Shown one piece after another: positions 1 through 10,443 of a stretch of DNA of 21,702 bases. Every line of letters starts with the position of its first letter. The first letter of the stretch is position 1. The stretch lies in assembly GCA_003132865.1 (NCBI GenBank), contig PKYZ01000650.1, forward strand, positions 43,813 through 65,514, given 5' to 3'. Made by a program: the position numbers and the translations under genes. This stretch comes from Bryobacterales bacterium (GTDB taxonomy: Bacteria > Acidobacteriota > Terriglobia > Bryobacterales > Bryobacteraceae). The notes beneath the pieces were generated by a model that was not told the origin of the DNA, made no database searches, and worked only from the letters and a program-made list of their open reading frames with translations.

Positions 1-44
1 AGACTCCGCCCCTTGCCGTTTTTGTCGGCGCACCTCTTGCTCGC

Positions 45-998
45 CTATACGTCCCGCGCCACCCGAAAGCCGATGTGGCCCGTCGAAGTGTCCGGGGAGG
101 TTCCAGCGCGCGCCGCGTTGCGATACCTCCGGCAGTACGATTCGTGACAGAGATACGAGCCGCCCTTCATCACGCGGGTGATTCCCGAAGGCGGCCCAAC
201 CGGGTCCCTGCGCGCTGCGTCCACGTGCCAGAACGGATCGAAATAATCCGCGCACCATTCCCATGTGTTGCCGATCGCGTTGAATAGCCCGAAGCCGTTG
301 GGCGCGAAGCTATCGACTGGCGCGGCCGTGGTGAAGCCGTCTTCGCCCAGATCGGCGTCCGGAAATGTTCCCTGCCAGATATTGCACATGTGGCGACCCT
401 CAGGAGTAAGTTCGTCGCCCCAGGGGTAAGTCTTCTGGTCGGGACCGCCGCGCGCCGCATATTCCCATTCGGCCTCGGTGGGCAGCCGGTAGCCCGCCCA
501 CGCGCAATAAGCCAGGGCGTCGTTCCAGGATACATGCACCGCCGGGTGATGCGGCCGGTCGCCAACGGATGAGTCCGGGCCTTCGGGGTGCGCCCAATCG
601 GCGCCATCCACGCGGACCCACCAGGGCGTGCCCGGCATGGAAGGTCCCCGCAGAGGCTCCGGCACGTGGTTGCGGAAGACGAACGACCAGCCGAAACACT
701 CCGCCTCCGTACGATAGCCCGCCTTCCGGGCGAACCCGGCGAACTGCTCGTTTGTGACCGCATACTTCGAGATGCAGAAGGCGCTGAGGGTCACCTGCCG
801 CACAGGACCTTCGCCATCGGTCGGAAACGATTCCGCCGATTCGCTTCCCATGCGGAACGGGCCGCCCTCCAGGCGCACCATACTTTCGAGCGATCCGGCA
901 GTCGCGCGGGGGCGTGCGGCGGACATACGCGTGGAGCTTTCGATGCGCGCGAGACGCTCCCTGGTTGGAACGCAGCAGGGCCGTGAACTCGGTGGCAT
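45..998 (-). CDS. Formylglycine-generating enzyme (FGE / SUMF1 type)
   Basis: Oxidises the active-site cysteine of Cys-type sulfatases to C-alpha-formylglycine, using O2 and a copper cofactor in characterised FGEs. The protein is 317 aa with an FGE-sulfatase fold from about residue 40 to the end. The C-terminal stretch GGSYLCHESYC carries Cys284 and Cys289, matching the catalytic Cys336/Cys341 pair of human SUMF1, and is followed by RRYRNAAR and GFR, also as in true FGEs. Many FGE-like proteins (EgtB, PvdO) lack this pair, so this is probably a genuine maturase. No signal peptide is seen, which suggests a cytoplasmic location. It is the last gene of the minus-strand operon that begins with the sulfatase, its likely substrate. 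The start is uncertain. The first ATG directly abuts the stop of the upstream gene (TGAATG), but family homology begins only at Met40 (position 881), and neither start has a clear Shine-Dalgarno sequence. Confidence 0.93.
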   Translation of the reverse strand: MPPSSRPCCVPTRERLARIESSTRMSAARPRATAGSLESMVRLEGGPFRMGSESAESFPTDGEGPVRQVTLSAFCISKYAVTNEQFAGFARKAGYRTEAECFGWSFVFRNHVPEPLRGPSMPGTPWWVRVDGADWAHPEGPDSSVGDRPHHPAVHVSWNDALAYCAWAGYRLPTEAEWEYAARGGPDQKTYPWGDELTPEGRHMCNIWQGTFPDADLGEDGFTTAAPVDSFAPNGFGLFNAIGNTWEWCADYFDPFWHVDAARRDPVGPPSGITRVMKGGSYLCHESYCRRYRNAARAGTSPDTSTGHIGFRVARDV

Positions 999-1859
999 TC
1001 AACTGGCCGTGGCGGCTTGCGCGGCCGGGACGAAGCGGATCTGGGCACGGGAGCGCAGTTCCGCCACCGCGCGCAGATAGAGCCGGTGCTGTTCTTGCAG
1101 CGCCAAGACGCGCTCGATGTCGGCGCGCACCTCTTCGAAGCTCGCTGGACCGGCGGCTGCCTTCGCGCGCAGCTCCGCGATATGGAATCCGAAAGGCGTG
1201 CGGAAGATGCCGGTGCGCTGCCCGGGCTCAAGCGTGCGGATCGCATCCTCGAATTCCTGCACCATCTCGCCGGCCGGGAACTGGCCGAGATCCCCGCCGT
1301 TGCCCTTGCAGTCCGAATGTTTTTCCGCGACCTCGGAGAACGGCGCGTCGCGCTCCAACTCGGCCAACGCGGCTTCGATTCCCGCCCGCGCCTGTTCTTC
1401 GCCCTGTTCGCCGTTGACGTGCTTCACGACGTGCGCCGCGCGAAACATCTCCGGATTGCGGAAATTCTCGCGGTTGGCGTCGTAAAAGGCTTGCACCTCT
1501 TCCTGGGTTGGTTTGGCCGCCCCGGCCACCATCTCCGCGTGCGTGCGCTGCAGCCGAAACTGCCGCTCGACCCATTGCCGCACAGCGCTGTCGTCGAACG
1601 CGCTGCGGCAGTTCCCCTCGGTCTTCGCGCGCCGGACCTCCCGCTCGATCAGGTCCGGATCGACGGGCCGCGGATCGCTGGCCGCTGCTTGCTCGACCAG
1701 CGTTCTCGCGATCACTGAGTACTCGGCCGCGGCCCGCAGGTGCGCAGCATTCGTGGCCTGGTCGGGAATGGGCGTCCATCGCGGATCGCGGCCCAAACGC
1801 CGCTCTTCCTCGCGCACCAGGTCCTCTGGAATCGGTTGCCCGTTAACCATGTACGGCAT
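999..1859 (-). CDS. Parvulin-type (PpiC) peptidyl-prolyl cis-trans isomerase
   Basis: Predicted prolyl isomerase/chaperone of 286 aa. The N-terminal half is helical and charged, like the SurA/NifM/PrsA chaperone arm. A PpiC rotamase domain spans roughly residues 135-235, with the hallmark run HSDCKGNGGDLGQF, a G-x-M-x-x-x-F-E segment, a LEPGQ element and FGFHI near its end. No signal peptide or lipobox is visible, so it is probably cytoplasmic, unlike SurA or PrsA. The stop abuts the FGE start, and only 2 bp separate this gene from the upstream FG-GAP gene, so it is very likely co-transcribed with them. Inference: it helps fold the large proline-rich sulfatase or propeller protein before export. 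The family call is firm; the client protein is a guess. Confidence 0.88.
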   Translation of the reverse strand: MPYMVNGQPIPEDLVREEERRLGRDPRWTPIPDQATNAAHLRAAAEYSVIARTLVEQAAASDPRPVDPDLIEREVRRAKTEGNCRSAFDDSAVRQWVERQFRLQRTHAEMVAGAAKPTQEEVQAFYDANRENFRNPEMFRAAHVVKHVNGEQGEEQARAGIEAALAELERDAPFSEVAEKHSDCKGNGGDLGQFPAGEMVQEFEDAIRTLEPGQRTGIFRTPFGFHIAELRAKAAAGPASFEEVRADIERVLALQEQHRLYLRAVAELRSRAQIRFVPAAQAATAS

Positions 1860-1861
1860 GG

Positions 1862-4021
1862 CTATTTCTTCGTCTGGTTAATCAGCGTCATGACTCCGCC
1901 CGACCCGTCCGGAACCACGATGTCCGGCAGGCCGGCGGAAGCCGCCTGCCCGTGCAGGTTCATTAGCAGCACATCGCCCGGATTGGGTCCCTCGCCGAAA
2001 TAATAGGTCGGTGTAGCGAACTTGCCGTTCCCTTCGCCCAGAAAGATCGTCAAGCTGTTGCCCTCGGACAAAAGAATGTCCGGAATGCCATCCCCGTTCA
2101 CGTCGGATACCGCCAGGATGCCGGCATTGGGCGTGTTGTTGCTGGCTACGAGCTCCGATTCGTAAGTGAACGCTCCCTGCCCATTGCCCAGGTAGATGGC
2201 TACACCCCCGATTAAGCCCAGCCGCACCACCATGTCCAGCTTTCCATCCCCGTTCACGTCGACCAGCGCGATTTGCGTCGGTCCCTGGGAGAGGCCTCCG
2301 ATTTCCTCCTGGAACACGTTCTCGGTGAATCCGCCATGCTGGTTATTCAGCAGCACGTATATATAGCTGTGCCAGAAATCGGTGAGCACCAAGTCCGGCC
2401 ACCCGTCGCCATTCAGATCGCCCACCGCAATCTCGTCGAATCCGTCTTGCTGCGTGGCCGGCAGAACGTGCGGCACGAAGGGTGCCGGCGTCTGAAAGGT
2501 GCCGTCCCCGTTGCCCAGCGCCAGCAGGTTCCCGGAGGTGGCAAAATCCAGTTTCCCATCGCCGTTGAAGTCCGCCAGCACTATGAAGCCGGGGGCGGAA
2601 AGCGCCGTGGCGCTTTTCTGGGTAAACGTGCCGTCGCCATTGCCCAGGTAAGCGTACATCGTGCTGGCCGCGGCCGGAGGCGCGTTCTGGGCGGGCACCA
2701 GCAGGTCCGGAATACCGTCCCCGTTCAAGTCGCCGGTAACCAGGCAGGCGGCGTTGGGCAGGGCTATGGTGGTCCCGGTCGTGAAAGGAGGGGCGGACTT
2801 CCCGGTGCCCAGCAGGATGGAGACGCCCTGCGCAGTGTTCACGGCCAAATCCGGCTTCCCATCGCCATTGTAGTCCGCGGCCGCGCCGCAGCCCGCGCCG
2901 CCCGTGACGGGGGTCCATTCGCCGTCCTCGAACTTGCCCGTGCCCTCGCTCAGCAGCACGGAGACCATCAAGTTTCCATCCTGAAAGACGATGTCGGTAA
3001 GGCCGTTATTCCGCAGATCCGCGAGCGCCGCGTTGGTGACAGTGCCGCCTGTAGGCAGCGGATAATAGATCGGCGGCTTGAACGTGCCATTGCCGTTGCC
3101 CAGCGCGATGTAGCCGAGGCCGCTTACCAGGTCGGGGATGTGGTCTCCGTTCACGTCGCCGATGGTAATCTGCCCTAGCCCGGGCATGTAGACCTTGGTG
3201 GGCGCGGAGAAGCCACCGTTGCCGTTGCCGAGGTATACATCAAGATAATTGGGCGAATTGCCGTAAAGAAGGCGGGGAGAGAGCACGATATCGGGATGGC
3301 CGTCCCCGTTCAGGTCGCCGGCTGTGATCCAGCGCCCGGAAAAAGGCGCAGCGCTGATGGCGATCGGCGGCTGGAAGGTGCCATCGCCGTTCCCCAGCAC
3401 CACGACGAAGCCGGTGGTGCTGGTGATCGCCAGATCGAGTTTGCGGTCGCCCTTAAAATCGGCGGCCACCAACTCATCCGTGAGCCCCGTGAGGGGAGTC
3501 AGCACGCCGGGGTTGAACACGCCGCCGCCTTTGCCGGTGAACAGCCAGATGCCGGACTGGTTGACGGTAGCGACGTCGGTGATGCCGTCGCCGTTGAAGT
3601 CCCCGAGGACAACGGCGCCGGGCGTGCTGCCTGTCCCCACTGGGTAGAAGACGGCGGGCTGGAAGGTCCCGTCGCCATTGCCGAAGCAGACACCGATACC
3701 GTACGGTGGGCCACCGCTAAGGATCACGTCGACCTTGCCGTCGCCGTTCAAGTCGGCCAGTGCCATGGCCCCGGGCTGCTGGAAGCTGAAATCCTCCTGC
3801 GGGCCCGGCCGGAACGTGCCATTGCCGTTGCCGAACAGCACCAGGCCGCCCATCGGGATTATATCCGGAATTCCATCGCCGTTGGTGTCCGCCACAGCGA
3901 CAAAGGTGCTTGCGCCGGGATAGTCCCGGCGCGTGAAAAAGGTGGGCGCGGAGCTCGCCGCCGCTAGGGATGACGCGGCGCACGCAAAGGCAAAGGCCGC
4001 GAAGATTAGGGATCGTTTCAT
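1862..4021 (-). CDS. Secreted FG-GAP/VCBS-repeat beta-propeller protein
   Basis: A 719-aa exported protein built almost wholly of FG-GAP/VCBS repeats. The N-terminus has a Sec-type signal peptide (MKRSLIFAAFAFACAASSLA). Thirteen calcium-loop motifs of the form D-x-N-G-D-G-x-x-D follow at fairly regular spacing, each ending a blade that also carries an LGNGDGTF-type strand. A fourteenth is degenerate near the C-terminus. Fourteen blades would fit two seven-bladed propellers (inference). Repeats 4, 7 and 14 have lost calcium-loop residues. The start at 4021 is chosen because AAGGAG lies about 7 bases upstream and the signal peptide begins there; an in-frame ATG at 4066 would overlap the sulfatase end and lacks this. 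It follows the sulfatase by 35 bp and precedes the prolyl isomerase by 2 bp. Such proteins often bind glycans or act as extracellular scaffolds. No catalytic domain is visible. Confidence 0.9.
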   Translation of the reverse strand: MKRSLIFAAFAFACAASSLAAASSAPTFFTRRDYPGASTFVAVADTNGDGIPDIIPMGGLVLFGNGNGTFRPGPQEDFSFQQPGAMALADLNGDGKVDVILSGGPPYGIGVCFGNGDGTFQPAVFYPVGTGSTPGAVVLGDFNGDGITDVATVNQSGIWLFTGKGGGVFNPGVLTPLTGLTDELVAADFKGDRKLDLAITSTTGFVVVLGNGDGTFQPPIAISAAPFSGRWITAGDLNGDGHPDIVLSPRLLYGNSPNYLDVYLGNGNGGFSAPTKVYMPGLGQITIGDVNGDHIPDLVSGLGYIALGNGNGTFKPPIYYPLPTGGTVTNAALADLRNNGLTDIVFQDGNLMVSVLLSEGTGKFEDGEWTPVTGGAGCGAAADYNGDGKPDLAVNTAQGVSILLGTGKSAPPFTTGTTIALPNAACLVTGDLNGDGIPDLLVPAQNAPPAAASTMYAYLGNGDGTFTQKSATALSAPGFIVLADFNGDGKLDFATSGNLLALGNGDGTFQTPAPFVPHVLPATQQDGFDEIAVGDLNGDGWPDLVLTDFWHSYIYVLLNNQHGGFTENVFQEEIGGLSQGPTQIALVDVNGDGKLDMVVRLGLIGGVAIYLGNGQGAFTYESELVASNNTPNAGILAVSDVNGDGIPDILLSEGNSLTIFLGEGNGKFATPTYYFGEGPNPGDVLLMNLHGQAASAGLPDIVVPDGSGGVMTLINQTKK

Positions 4022-4056
4022 GGATGCGTCTCCTTGCGGGCGCGCCCGTGTGGCTG

Positions 4057-6453
4057 CTAGGGGCAACCGTTGCCGCCTGCGAATTGCAGCCAGAGATTCA
4101 GCGCATTGGTGTGTGCGGTGGACAACACTGTCGGGACGAGGTTGAATTCGCCCTGCACTGCCGTGAGGTTGAAGTTGTCTATGTACAGGGTCGCCGCACC
4201 GCCCGTGTCGTTGGACTGGAAATACTGGTTTCCCGTCTCTCCTAGATTCACGGTAAGGGTGTCGTCGCCCGGAGCGGTCGGCTCATAGTTATAGAATTCG
4301 AACTGCTGGGGCTGGGTTGTATCTGGCTTTGTTGAGTTTGCTTGCCAATAGCTATAGACGCCGAGCTTTCCGCCTCCGAAAGGACCGGTGTTGTCGCAGG
4401 GGCTGGTGTTGCAATCCTTGATAGTCGGATCCACGGTGCGGAAGGCCACGGCATGGCTGGGCAGGGAAGTAACGTTGTAGTACTCGTCGGTCGTTACCAG
4501 TACGAATGGCTGATACTGCTGCCAACTCGCGGTGCCTGGGGGGTAGGCATTCGTGAAGCTCGATAACCGCCGCTGCTGGGCTGACGTACCTACGTAGATG
4601 GCGTCCCTGATCGACTCCCGCCCGTTCAGGTAGTTGATGATGTCGTTGCCGTTGCAACGCCAACTGTCGTTTCCGAGCGCCAGGCTATAAACCAGCGGCA
4701 GAATATCGACGCTGGAGCACACGAACGCCCGGGGGACGGCCTGGGTTTGCCTCGGCGGTGTGCTGAAGGTGGGCATACTGATATACAGCGGCACGTTGAT
4801 GACTTCGTCGTATAACGCCCCAGTCTTCCCCTTCAGCCAGTGAGACCCGCCGTAGTCGCCATGGTCTGAGAGGAAGATGATGACGGTGTTGGCCCAAAAC
4901 GGACTGTTCTGCAGGGCGTTCAGCACCTGGCCGATCTGGTCATCGACGCACTGCTGCATCCAGAAGTAATAGTTCAGAAAGTTGTACCACCCTTGCACCT
5001 TGCTCACCCCGCCCACGACATTGGCGTTAGACTTCTGGTAGTAGCTTTGAAGGTCCGGCTTGCCGTTAGCGCTGTAAGCCGTCGGGGAATCGTTGTAATT
5101 CCAACTGGCGCCGTAATAGTTCTCGGGCGCTGCACTCGCGGAGTAGATGGGAGTGTTGGGGGATGCCGGGATCGGCGGGATCGTAGTGCTCTCGCCGGTC
5201 CCCTTGACGCTGTAACATGTCGTGGGCGCCGAGGCGACTGGCGGCGGTTGGTATCCCTCGCTGCCGGGGTGCATGGGGGCCGTGAAGTCGCTCTGATCCG
5301 GCAACGTGGGCCAGAAAGTATATGGAAACCCCGAGATATCGTGGGGATTGACGAAGCTGACCGCGGTAAACCAGTTGGGGTACGGTGGCGTCTGCCCTTC
5401 GAGATTGGTGAGCCACTCGTTGAAGGCTTGATAAATGGCAGCGTCGTTGAGCTGATCGTAGGTGGTCGGGGCCGTTAGTGCTGGATAGTTCGTTCCGCCG
5501 GAGGGGACGTCTCCGATGGAGGGTACCGTGGTCGTGCCAAGGAAGTCGCCAAAACTGCCTTCATTCGGCATCCCCCCGTTCGGCGACGGGTAGTAGTTCG
5601 GGTATCGCGACCCCGTGGCTGGGGTGGGTACGTTGTACTGGCTATTGAAGCCGTAGTCGCTGGGCCCGTTTCCCCCGGGGTTGCACGGCGCCAGGGTGCC
5701 CTCCAGCGGGTTCGCCGAGAGATGCCATTTCCCGATCCAGGCCGTCTGGTACCCTAGCGGGGGTTGCGAGAGCACGCCGCCGATTGTCGGGAACCCCTGC
5801 CACTCCTGCGAATTCTGCACCCACGGCTGTAGGGAGGGCGGATACGGGGAGCCTGGGTCCTCGGTGACGAACATGCACGTCTGCTGTGAATACAATCCGG
5901 TCAGAAGCGTGGCGCGAGAGGGCGAACAGGCCGTTGCCGCAACGAAGTAGTTCGAAAACACGAACGACATGTTCTGGAGCTGGGTGATGTTCGGGAGGAG
6001 AGTGGCGAGAGACTGGCTGGAAGGAACCCAGCGGGGCGCGCGCATCTGATCCACCATGATCATGAGAATGTTCATGCGGTTAGGGGCCGTGACGCAAGTG
6101 GTCCCTGCGGGACAAGGGTCGCCGCTGCAACCCGAGCCCGAATCGGGGCTGTCGTCCGGGTGGGGCAGCCGGTGCGAGCCCCGATGGGGATGCACTGGGC
6201 GCCGCACGTCCTGCGGGTTGGCGCCTTGGCCGGGTATCGGCGGCGGGAGAATCCCCGCCGCTATGGTGTCCGGCGAGCAGGGCAGAATGTTGCCGAAGGA
6301 ATCCTCGTAGTAGTAGGCGGTGGGGCCTTGGGCCTTAGCCGCCCCGCCCCCGCGTTGCAGCAACGCGCCCGTCGCAGCCGCGCCAGCCAGCGCGCCGAGA
6401 AACTTACGCCGGTCAAGGTTGGCTCCATTTTGCTGATCCCGCGTCTCGTCCAT
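4057..6453 (-). CDS. Tat-exported Cys-type sulfatase
   Basis: Sulfatase of the alkaline phosphatase superfamily, 798 aa, predicted to hydrolyse sulfate esters outside the cytoplasm. A twin-arginine signal lies at the N-terminus (LDRRKFLGALAGAAATGALL). A Pro/Gly/His-rich linker of about 80 residues follows, then the catalytic domain beginning at MNILMIMVDQMR. The maturation motif CSPSRATLLTG places the formylglycine precursor at Cys176; GKWHL and SDHGDYGGSHWLKGK supply further metal and substrate ligands. The start is set at the ATG at 6453, with GGAGG 9 bases upstream; a GTG at 6462 would sit directly against that Shine-Dalgarno. It is first in an operon with a genuine FGE. The protein is larger than typical arylsulfatases (about 450-600 aa), with long Tyr/Pro/Asn-rich inserts between roughly residues 230 and 480. 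Substrate unknown; a sulfated polysaccharide or aryl sulfate is possible. Confidence 0.95.
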   Translation of the reverse strand: MDETRDQQNGANLDRRKFLGALAGAAATGALLQRGGGAAKAQGPTAYYYEDSFGNILPCSPDTIAAGILPPPIPGQGANPQDVRRPVHPHRGSHRLPHPDDSPDSGSGCSGDPCPAGTTCVTAPNRMNILMIMVDQMRAPRWVPSSQSLATLLPNITQLQNMSFVFSNYFVAATACSPSRATLLTGLYSQQTCMFVTEDPGSPYPPSLQPWVQNSQEWQGFPTIGGVLSQPPLGYQTAWIGKWHLSANPLEGTLAPCNPGGNGPSDYGFNSQYNVPTPATGSRYPNYYPSPNGGMPNEGSFGDFLGTTTVPSIGDVPSGGTNYPALTAPTTYDQLNDAAIYQAFNEWLTNLEGQTPPYPNWFTAVSFVNPHDISGFPYTFWPTLPDQSDFTAPMHPGSEGYQPPPVASAPTTCYSVKGTGESTTIPPIPASPNTPIYSASAAPENYYGASWNYNDSPTAYSANGKPDLQSYYQKSNANVVGGVSKVQGWYNFLNYYFWMQQCVDDQIGQVLNALQNSPFWANTVIIFLSDHGDYGGSHWLKGKTGALYDEVINVPLYISMPTFSTPPRQTQAVPRAFVCSSVDILPLVYSLALGNDSWRCNGNDIINYLNGRESIRDAIYVGTSAQQRRLSSFTNAYPPGTASWQQYQPFVLVTTDEYYNVTSLPSHAVAFRTVDPTIKDCNTSPCDNTGPFGGGKLGVYSYWQANSTKPDTTQPQQFEFYNYEPTAPGDDTLTVNLGETGNQYFQSNDTGGAATLYIDNFNLTAVQGEFNLVPTVLSTAHTNALNLWLQFAGGNGCP

Positions 6454-6532
6454 GATCAACACCCTCCAAGGTTGCGATTAGTATGTGCCGATCTCCACCT
6501 GATGTCAACAGTTTTTTCGTGACTTTTTCTTC

Positions 6533-6568
6533 AAGTGCCATTGCGCCTTTAAGTGCCATTGCGCCTTT
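6533..6568. repeat. Perfect 18-bp tandem direct repeat
   Basis: Two head-to-tail copies of AAGTGCCATTGCGCCTTT occupy 6533-6550 and 6551-6568, with no mismatch. They lie about 80-115 bp upstream of the sulfatase start. Spacing of 18 bp is under two helical turns. They could be tandem operator sites or a recent slippage duplication; the sequence alone does not decide. Confidence 0.9.
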
Positions 6569-6800
6569 ACGGGTGCCGGTGGTGGTATCGAAAACTCCCA
6601 CCCGGTCAATGCGCATGATTTTCCACCTGCTACGCAGCTTCGCCACTCCATCTCGTCATGTGATGCTCACGAAACCGTCAAGGAAATGTAAAGTGAATGT
6701 TAAGGGTGGGCTTTTCTAGTACTGCCTGCCCGCCCCGCAACCATCACCTGCTATTGGACTTATGCAGTACGCCACAAGTACCGAATAGCCCGTGCAGAGC

Positions 6801-6838
6801 TTGACTCCAGGGGTGCCGTCGTGGTGTGATGCCATAAT
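6801..6838 (+). promoter_or_regulatory. Candidate sigma-70 promoter for the plus-strand cluster
   Basis: Two overlapping readings are possible. TTGACT at 6801-6806 is followed after 18 bp by TGTGAT (6825-6830), a fair -35/-10 pair. Alternatively TGC-CATAAT (6830-6838) forms an extended -10 without a -35. Either would start transcription roughly 65-80 bases before the GTG at 6913. Predicted from sequence only. Confidence 0.4.
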
Positions 6839-6839
6839 A

Positions 6840-6856
6840 GAAACCCAGCAGGTTTC
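6840..6856. promoter_or_regulatory. 17-bp palindrome just downstream of the -10
   Basis: GAAACC-CAGCA-GGTTTC is a perfect 6-bp inverted repeat with a 5-base spacer, located directly after the candidate -10 element. The position suits a repressor operator or a 5' UTR hairpin. No regulator gene is present in the window to pair with it. Confidence 0.45.
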
Positions 6857-6912
6857 CAAGTCTTGCCCTGGGCGCGGGACATCCTAAAAAGGTTTTTTGA
6901 AGAAGGCATGAC

Positions 6913-8310
6913 GTGAAGACTCTTGTCATTGGGCTGGATTGTGCGGCTCCTGAGATTCTATTCCATCACCGGGGATTGAACAATATCCGGGCGCTGATGG
7001 AGCGCGGCTGTTATGGCCGGCTGGAAAGTGTGATTCCGCCCATTACCGTGCCGGCCTGGATGTGCATGTCCACCAGCCAGGATCCGGGATCCCTGGGCGT
7101 GTACGGATTCCGCAACCGCAAAGATTATTCCTACCACGGTCTCTCCATAGTCAATTCCAGTTCCATTCAGCAGACCGCTATCTGGGACGTGCTGGGGTCT
7201 CACCACAAAAATGTGGTGGTGGTTGGAGTGCCCCCCAGCTATCCCCCGCGACGCATGAATGGCGTCAATGTCGGGTGCTTCATGACCCCGGACACGAAGA
7301 CTCGCGATTATACCTACCCAGCCAGCGTACGACAGGAGATCGACCGCTTGGTGGGTGAATACCCAGTGGACGTCAAAGGCTTCCGTACCGACAACAAAGA
7401 GTGGCTCCGGGACCAGATTTACGACATGACGCGGAAGCATTTCGAGGTGATCCGTTACCTGATGGCCACCGTGGAATGGGACTATTTCCAATTCGTCGAA
7501 ATCGGCGTCGACCGGGTGCATCACGGTTTCTGGAAGTACCACGATCCCCAACACCGTCGGTACGTTCCGGGCAATCCGTACGAGACGCTCATCAGCGACT
7601 ACTACGCGTATGTCGACCAGGAGATCGGCAACCTCCTGGAATTGCTCGACGACGATACCAACGTGCTGGTGGTCTCCGATCACGGCGCGCAACGCCTGGA
7701 AGGCGGCTTCTGCGTCAACGAATGGCTGCGGCGCGAGGGTCTGCTGGTGTTGAAAGAGCCGGTCACAAAGCCGACTCCTTTTTCGCCATCCCTGGTGGAT
7801 TGGGAACACACGCGGGTCTGGAGCGAAGGCGGCTATTACGCGCGGGTTTTCTTTAATGTGGAAGGCCGCGAACCCCAGGGCATTGTGCCGGAATCCGAGT
7901 ACGACAATTTAATTCAGGAGATGACGGGGCGTTTCCACGCGCTGCGTGACGATCGCGGTGAAATGATGGGATCGCTGGTATTTCAGCCGCGCGATCTTTA
8001 TCGCAATCTGCGCAACGTGCCTCCGGATCTGATTGTGCATTTCGGGGCATTATATTGGCGCTCCATTGGCGGGTTGGGGTACGGCTCGCTTTATTTGCAG
8101 GAGAACGACACCGGCCCCGACGATTGCAATCACGCGCAGTTTGGAAGCTTTTTGTTGGCATCCCCCAATTTGCCAGTGAGGGGGGAGGTGGAAGGCATGC
8201 ATTTGCTGGATGTCGCTCCCACCTTACTGGATCTGGCGGGATTTGAAACGCCGGAATCCATGCAGGGATATAGCCTGCTGGCGCGCAGCCGCAGTGAAGT
8301 CGGCTGTTGA
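6913..8310 (+). CDS. AlkP-superfamily type I phosphodiesterase/nucleotide pyrophosphatase-like protein 1
   Basis: A 465-aa metal-dependent hydrolase or transferase of the alkaline phosphatase superfamily (COG3379-like). Visible metal and catalytic residues: Asp9 in VIGLDCAAP, nucleophile Thr45 in PPITVPAW, Asp200 and His204 in GVDRVHHGFW, Asp256-His257 in VVSDHGAQ, and a late His in NHAQFGSF. The usual TGxxPGxHG segment is altered to TSQDPGSLG. No signal peptide or membrane anchor is seen, so it is probably cytoplasmic, unlike the exported sulfatase. The GTG start at 6913 has AGAAGG 6 bases upstream; the ATG at 6908 is closed after two codons. It opens the plus-strand cluster, and a second family member lies six kilobases on. 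Substrate unknown; a phosphodiester, a sulfate ester or a carrier-bound group are all possible. Confidence 0.85.
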   Translation: MKTLVIGLDCAAPEILFHHRGLNNIRALMERGCYGRLESVIPPITVPAWMCMSTSQDPGSLGVYGFRNRKDYSYHGLSIVNSSSIQQTAIWDVLGSHHKNVVVVGVPPSYPPRRMNGVNVGCFMTPDTKTRDYTYPASVRQEIDRLVGEYPVDVKGFRTDNKEWLRDQIYDMTRKHFEVIRYLMATVEWDYFQFVEIGVDRVHHGFWKYHDPQHRRYVPGNPYETLISDYYAYVDQEIGNLLELLDDDTNVLVVSDHGAQRLEGGFCVNEWLRREGLLVLKEPVTKPTPFSPSLVDWEHTRVWSEGGYYARVFFNVEGREPQGIVPESEYDNLIQEMTGRFHALRDDRGEMMGSLVFQPRDLYRNLRNVPPDLIVHFGALYWRSIGGLGYGSLYLQENDTGPDDCNHAQFGSFLLASPNLPVRGEVEGMHLLDVAPTLLDLAGFETPESMQGYSLLARSRSEVGC

Positions 8311-10379
<2,069 letters not shown>

Positions 10380-10409
10380 TTTTTCCCAGCCGTCGCCGGC
10401 CTTAACGGC

Positions 10410-10443
10410 CGATAGCCGAAAGCTGGATGCTGAAAGCTGATGC
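10410..10443 (+). repeat. Degenerate heptamer tandem repeat overlapping the ketosynthase start
   Basis: Four consecutive 7-base units, CGATAGC, CGAAAGC, TGGATGC and TGAAAGC, run from 10410 to 10437. A further partial unit, TGATGC, contains the ATG of the next gene. All units share the pattern YGRWDGC. The repeat occupies the place where a Shine-Dalgarno sequence is expected, and none is seen. Just before it, CGGCC-TTAAC-GGCCG could form a short hairpin. Confidence 0.65.

Larger units (their letters stand above)
6454..6912. other. Divergent intergenic region (459 bp)
   Basis: Separates the minus-strand sulfatase operon from the plus-strand biosynthetic cluster and must hold both promoters. 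It contains a perfect 18-bp tandem repeat (6533-6568), candidate sigma-70 elements (6801-6838) and a palindrome (6840-6856), listed separately. The segment 6500-6720 is more AT-rich than the flanking genes. Short ORFs run through it on both strands, but none has a Shine-Dalgarno sequence or a recognisable protein. I could not identify a convincing promoter for the sulfatase operon. Confidence 0.7.

Noticed and set aside
2273..3178. A 301-aa plus-strand frame inside the FG-GAP gene
   Set aside because: It is antisense to the Asp-rich repeats, repeats the same low-complexity pattern, and has no family signature.
6533..6568. Sigma-54 (-24/-12) promoter reading of TGGCAC on the minus strand
   Set aside because: The TGGCAC element is present, but the GC of the -12 box is one base out of register and the TTGC consensus is missing.
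6413..6646. A 77-aa minus-strand frame spanning the tandem repeat and overlapping the sulfatase start
   Set aside because: It overlaps the sulfatase start by about 40 bp, has no Shine-Dalgarno sequence, and the KGAMAL repeat only reflects the DNA duplication.
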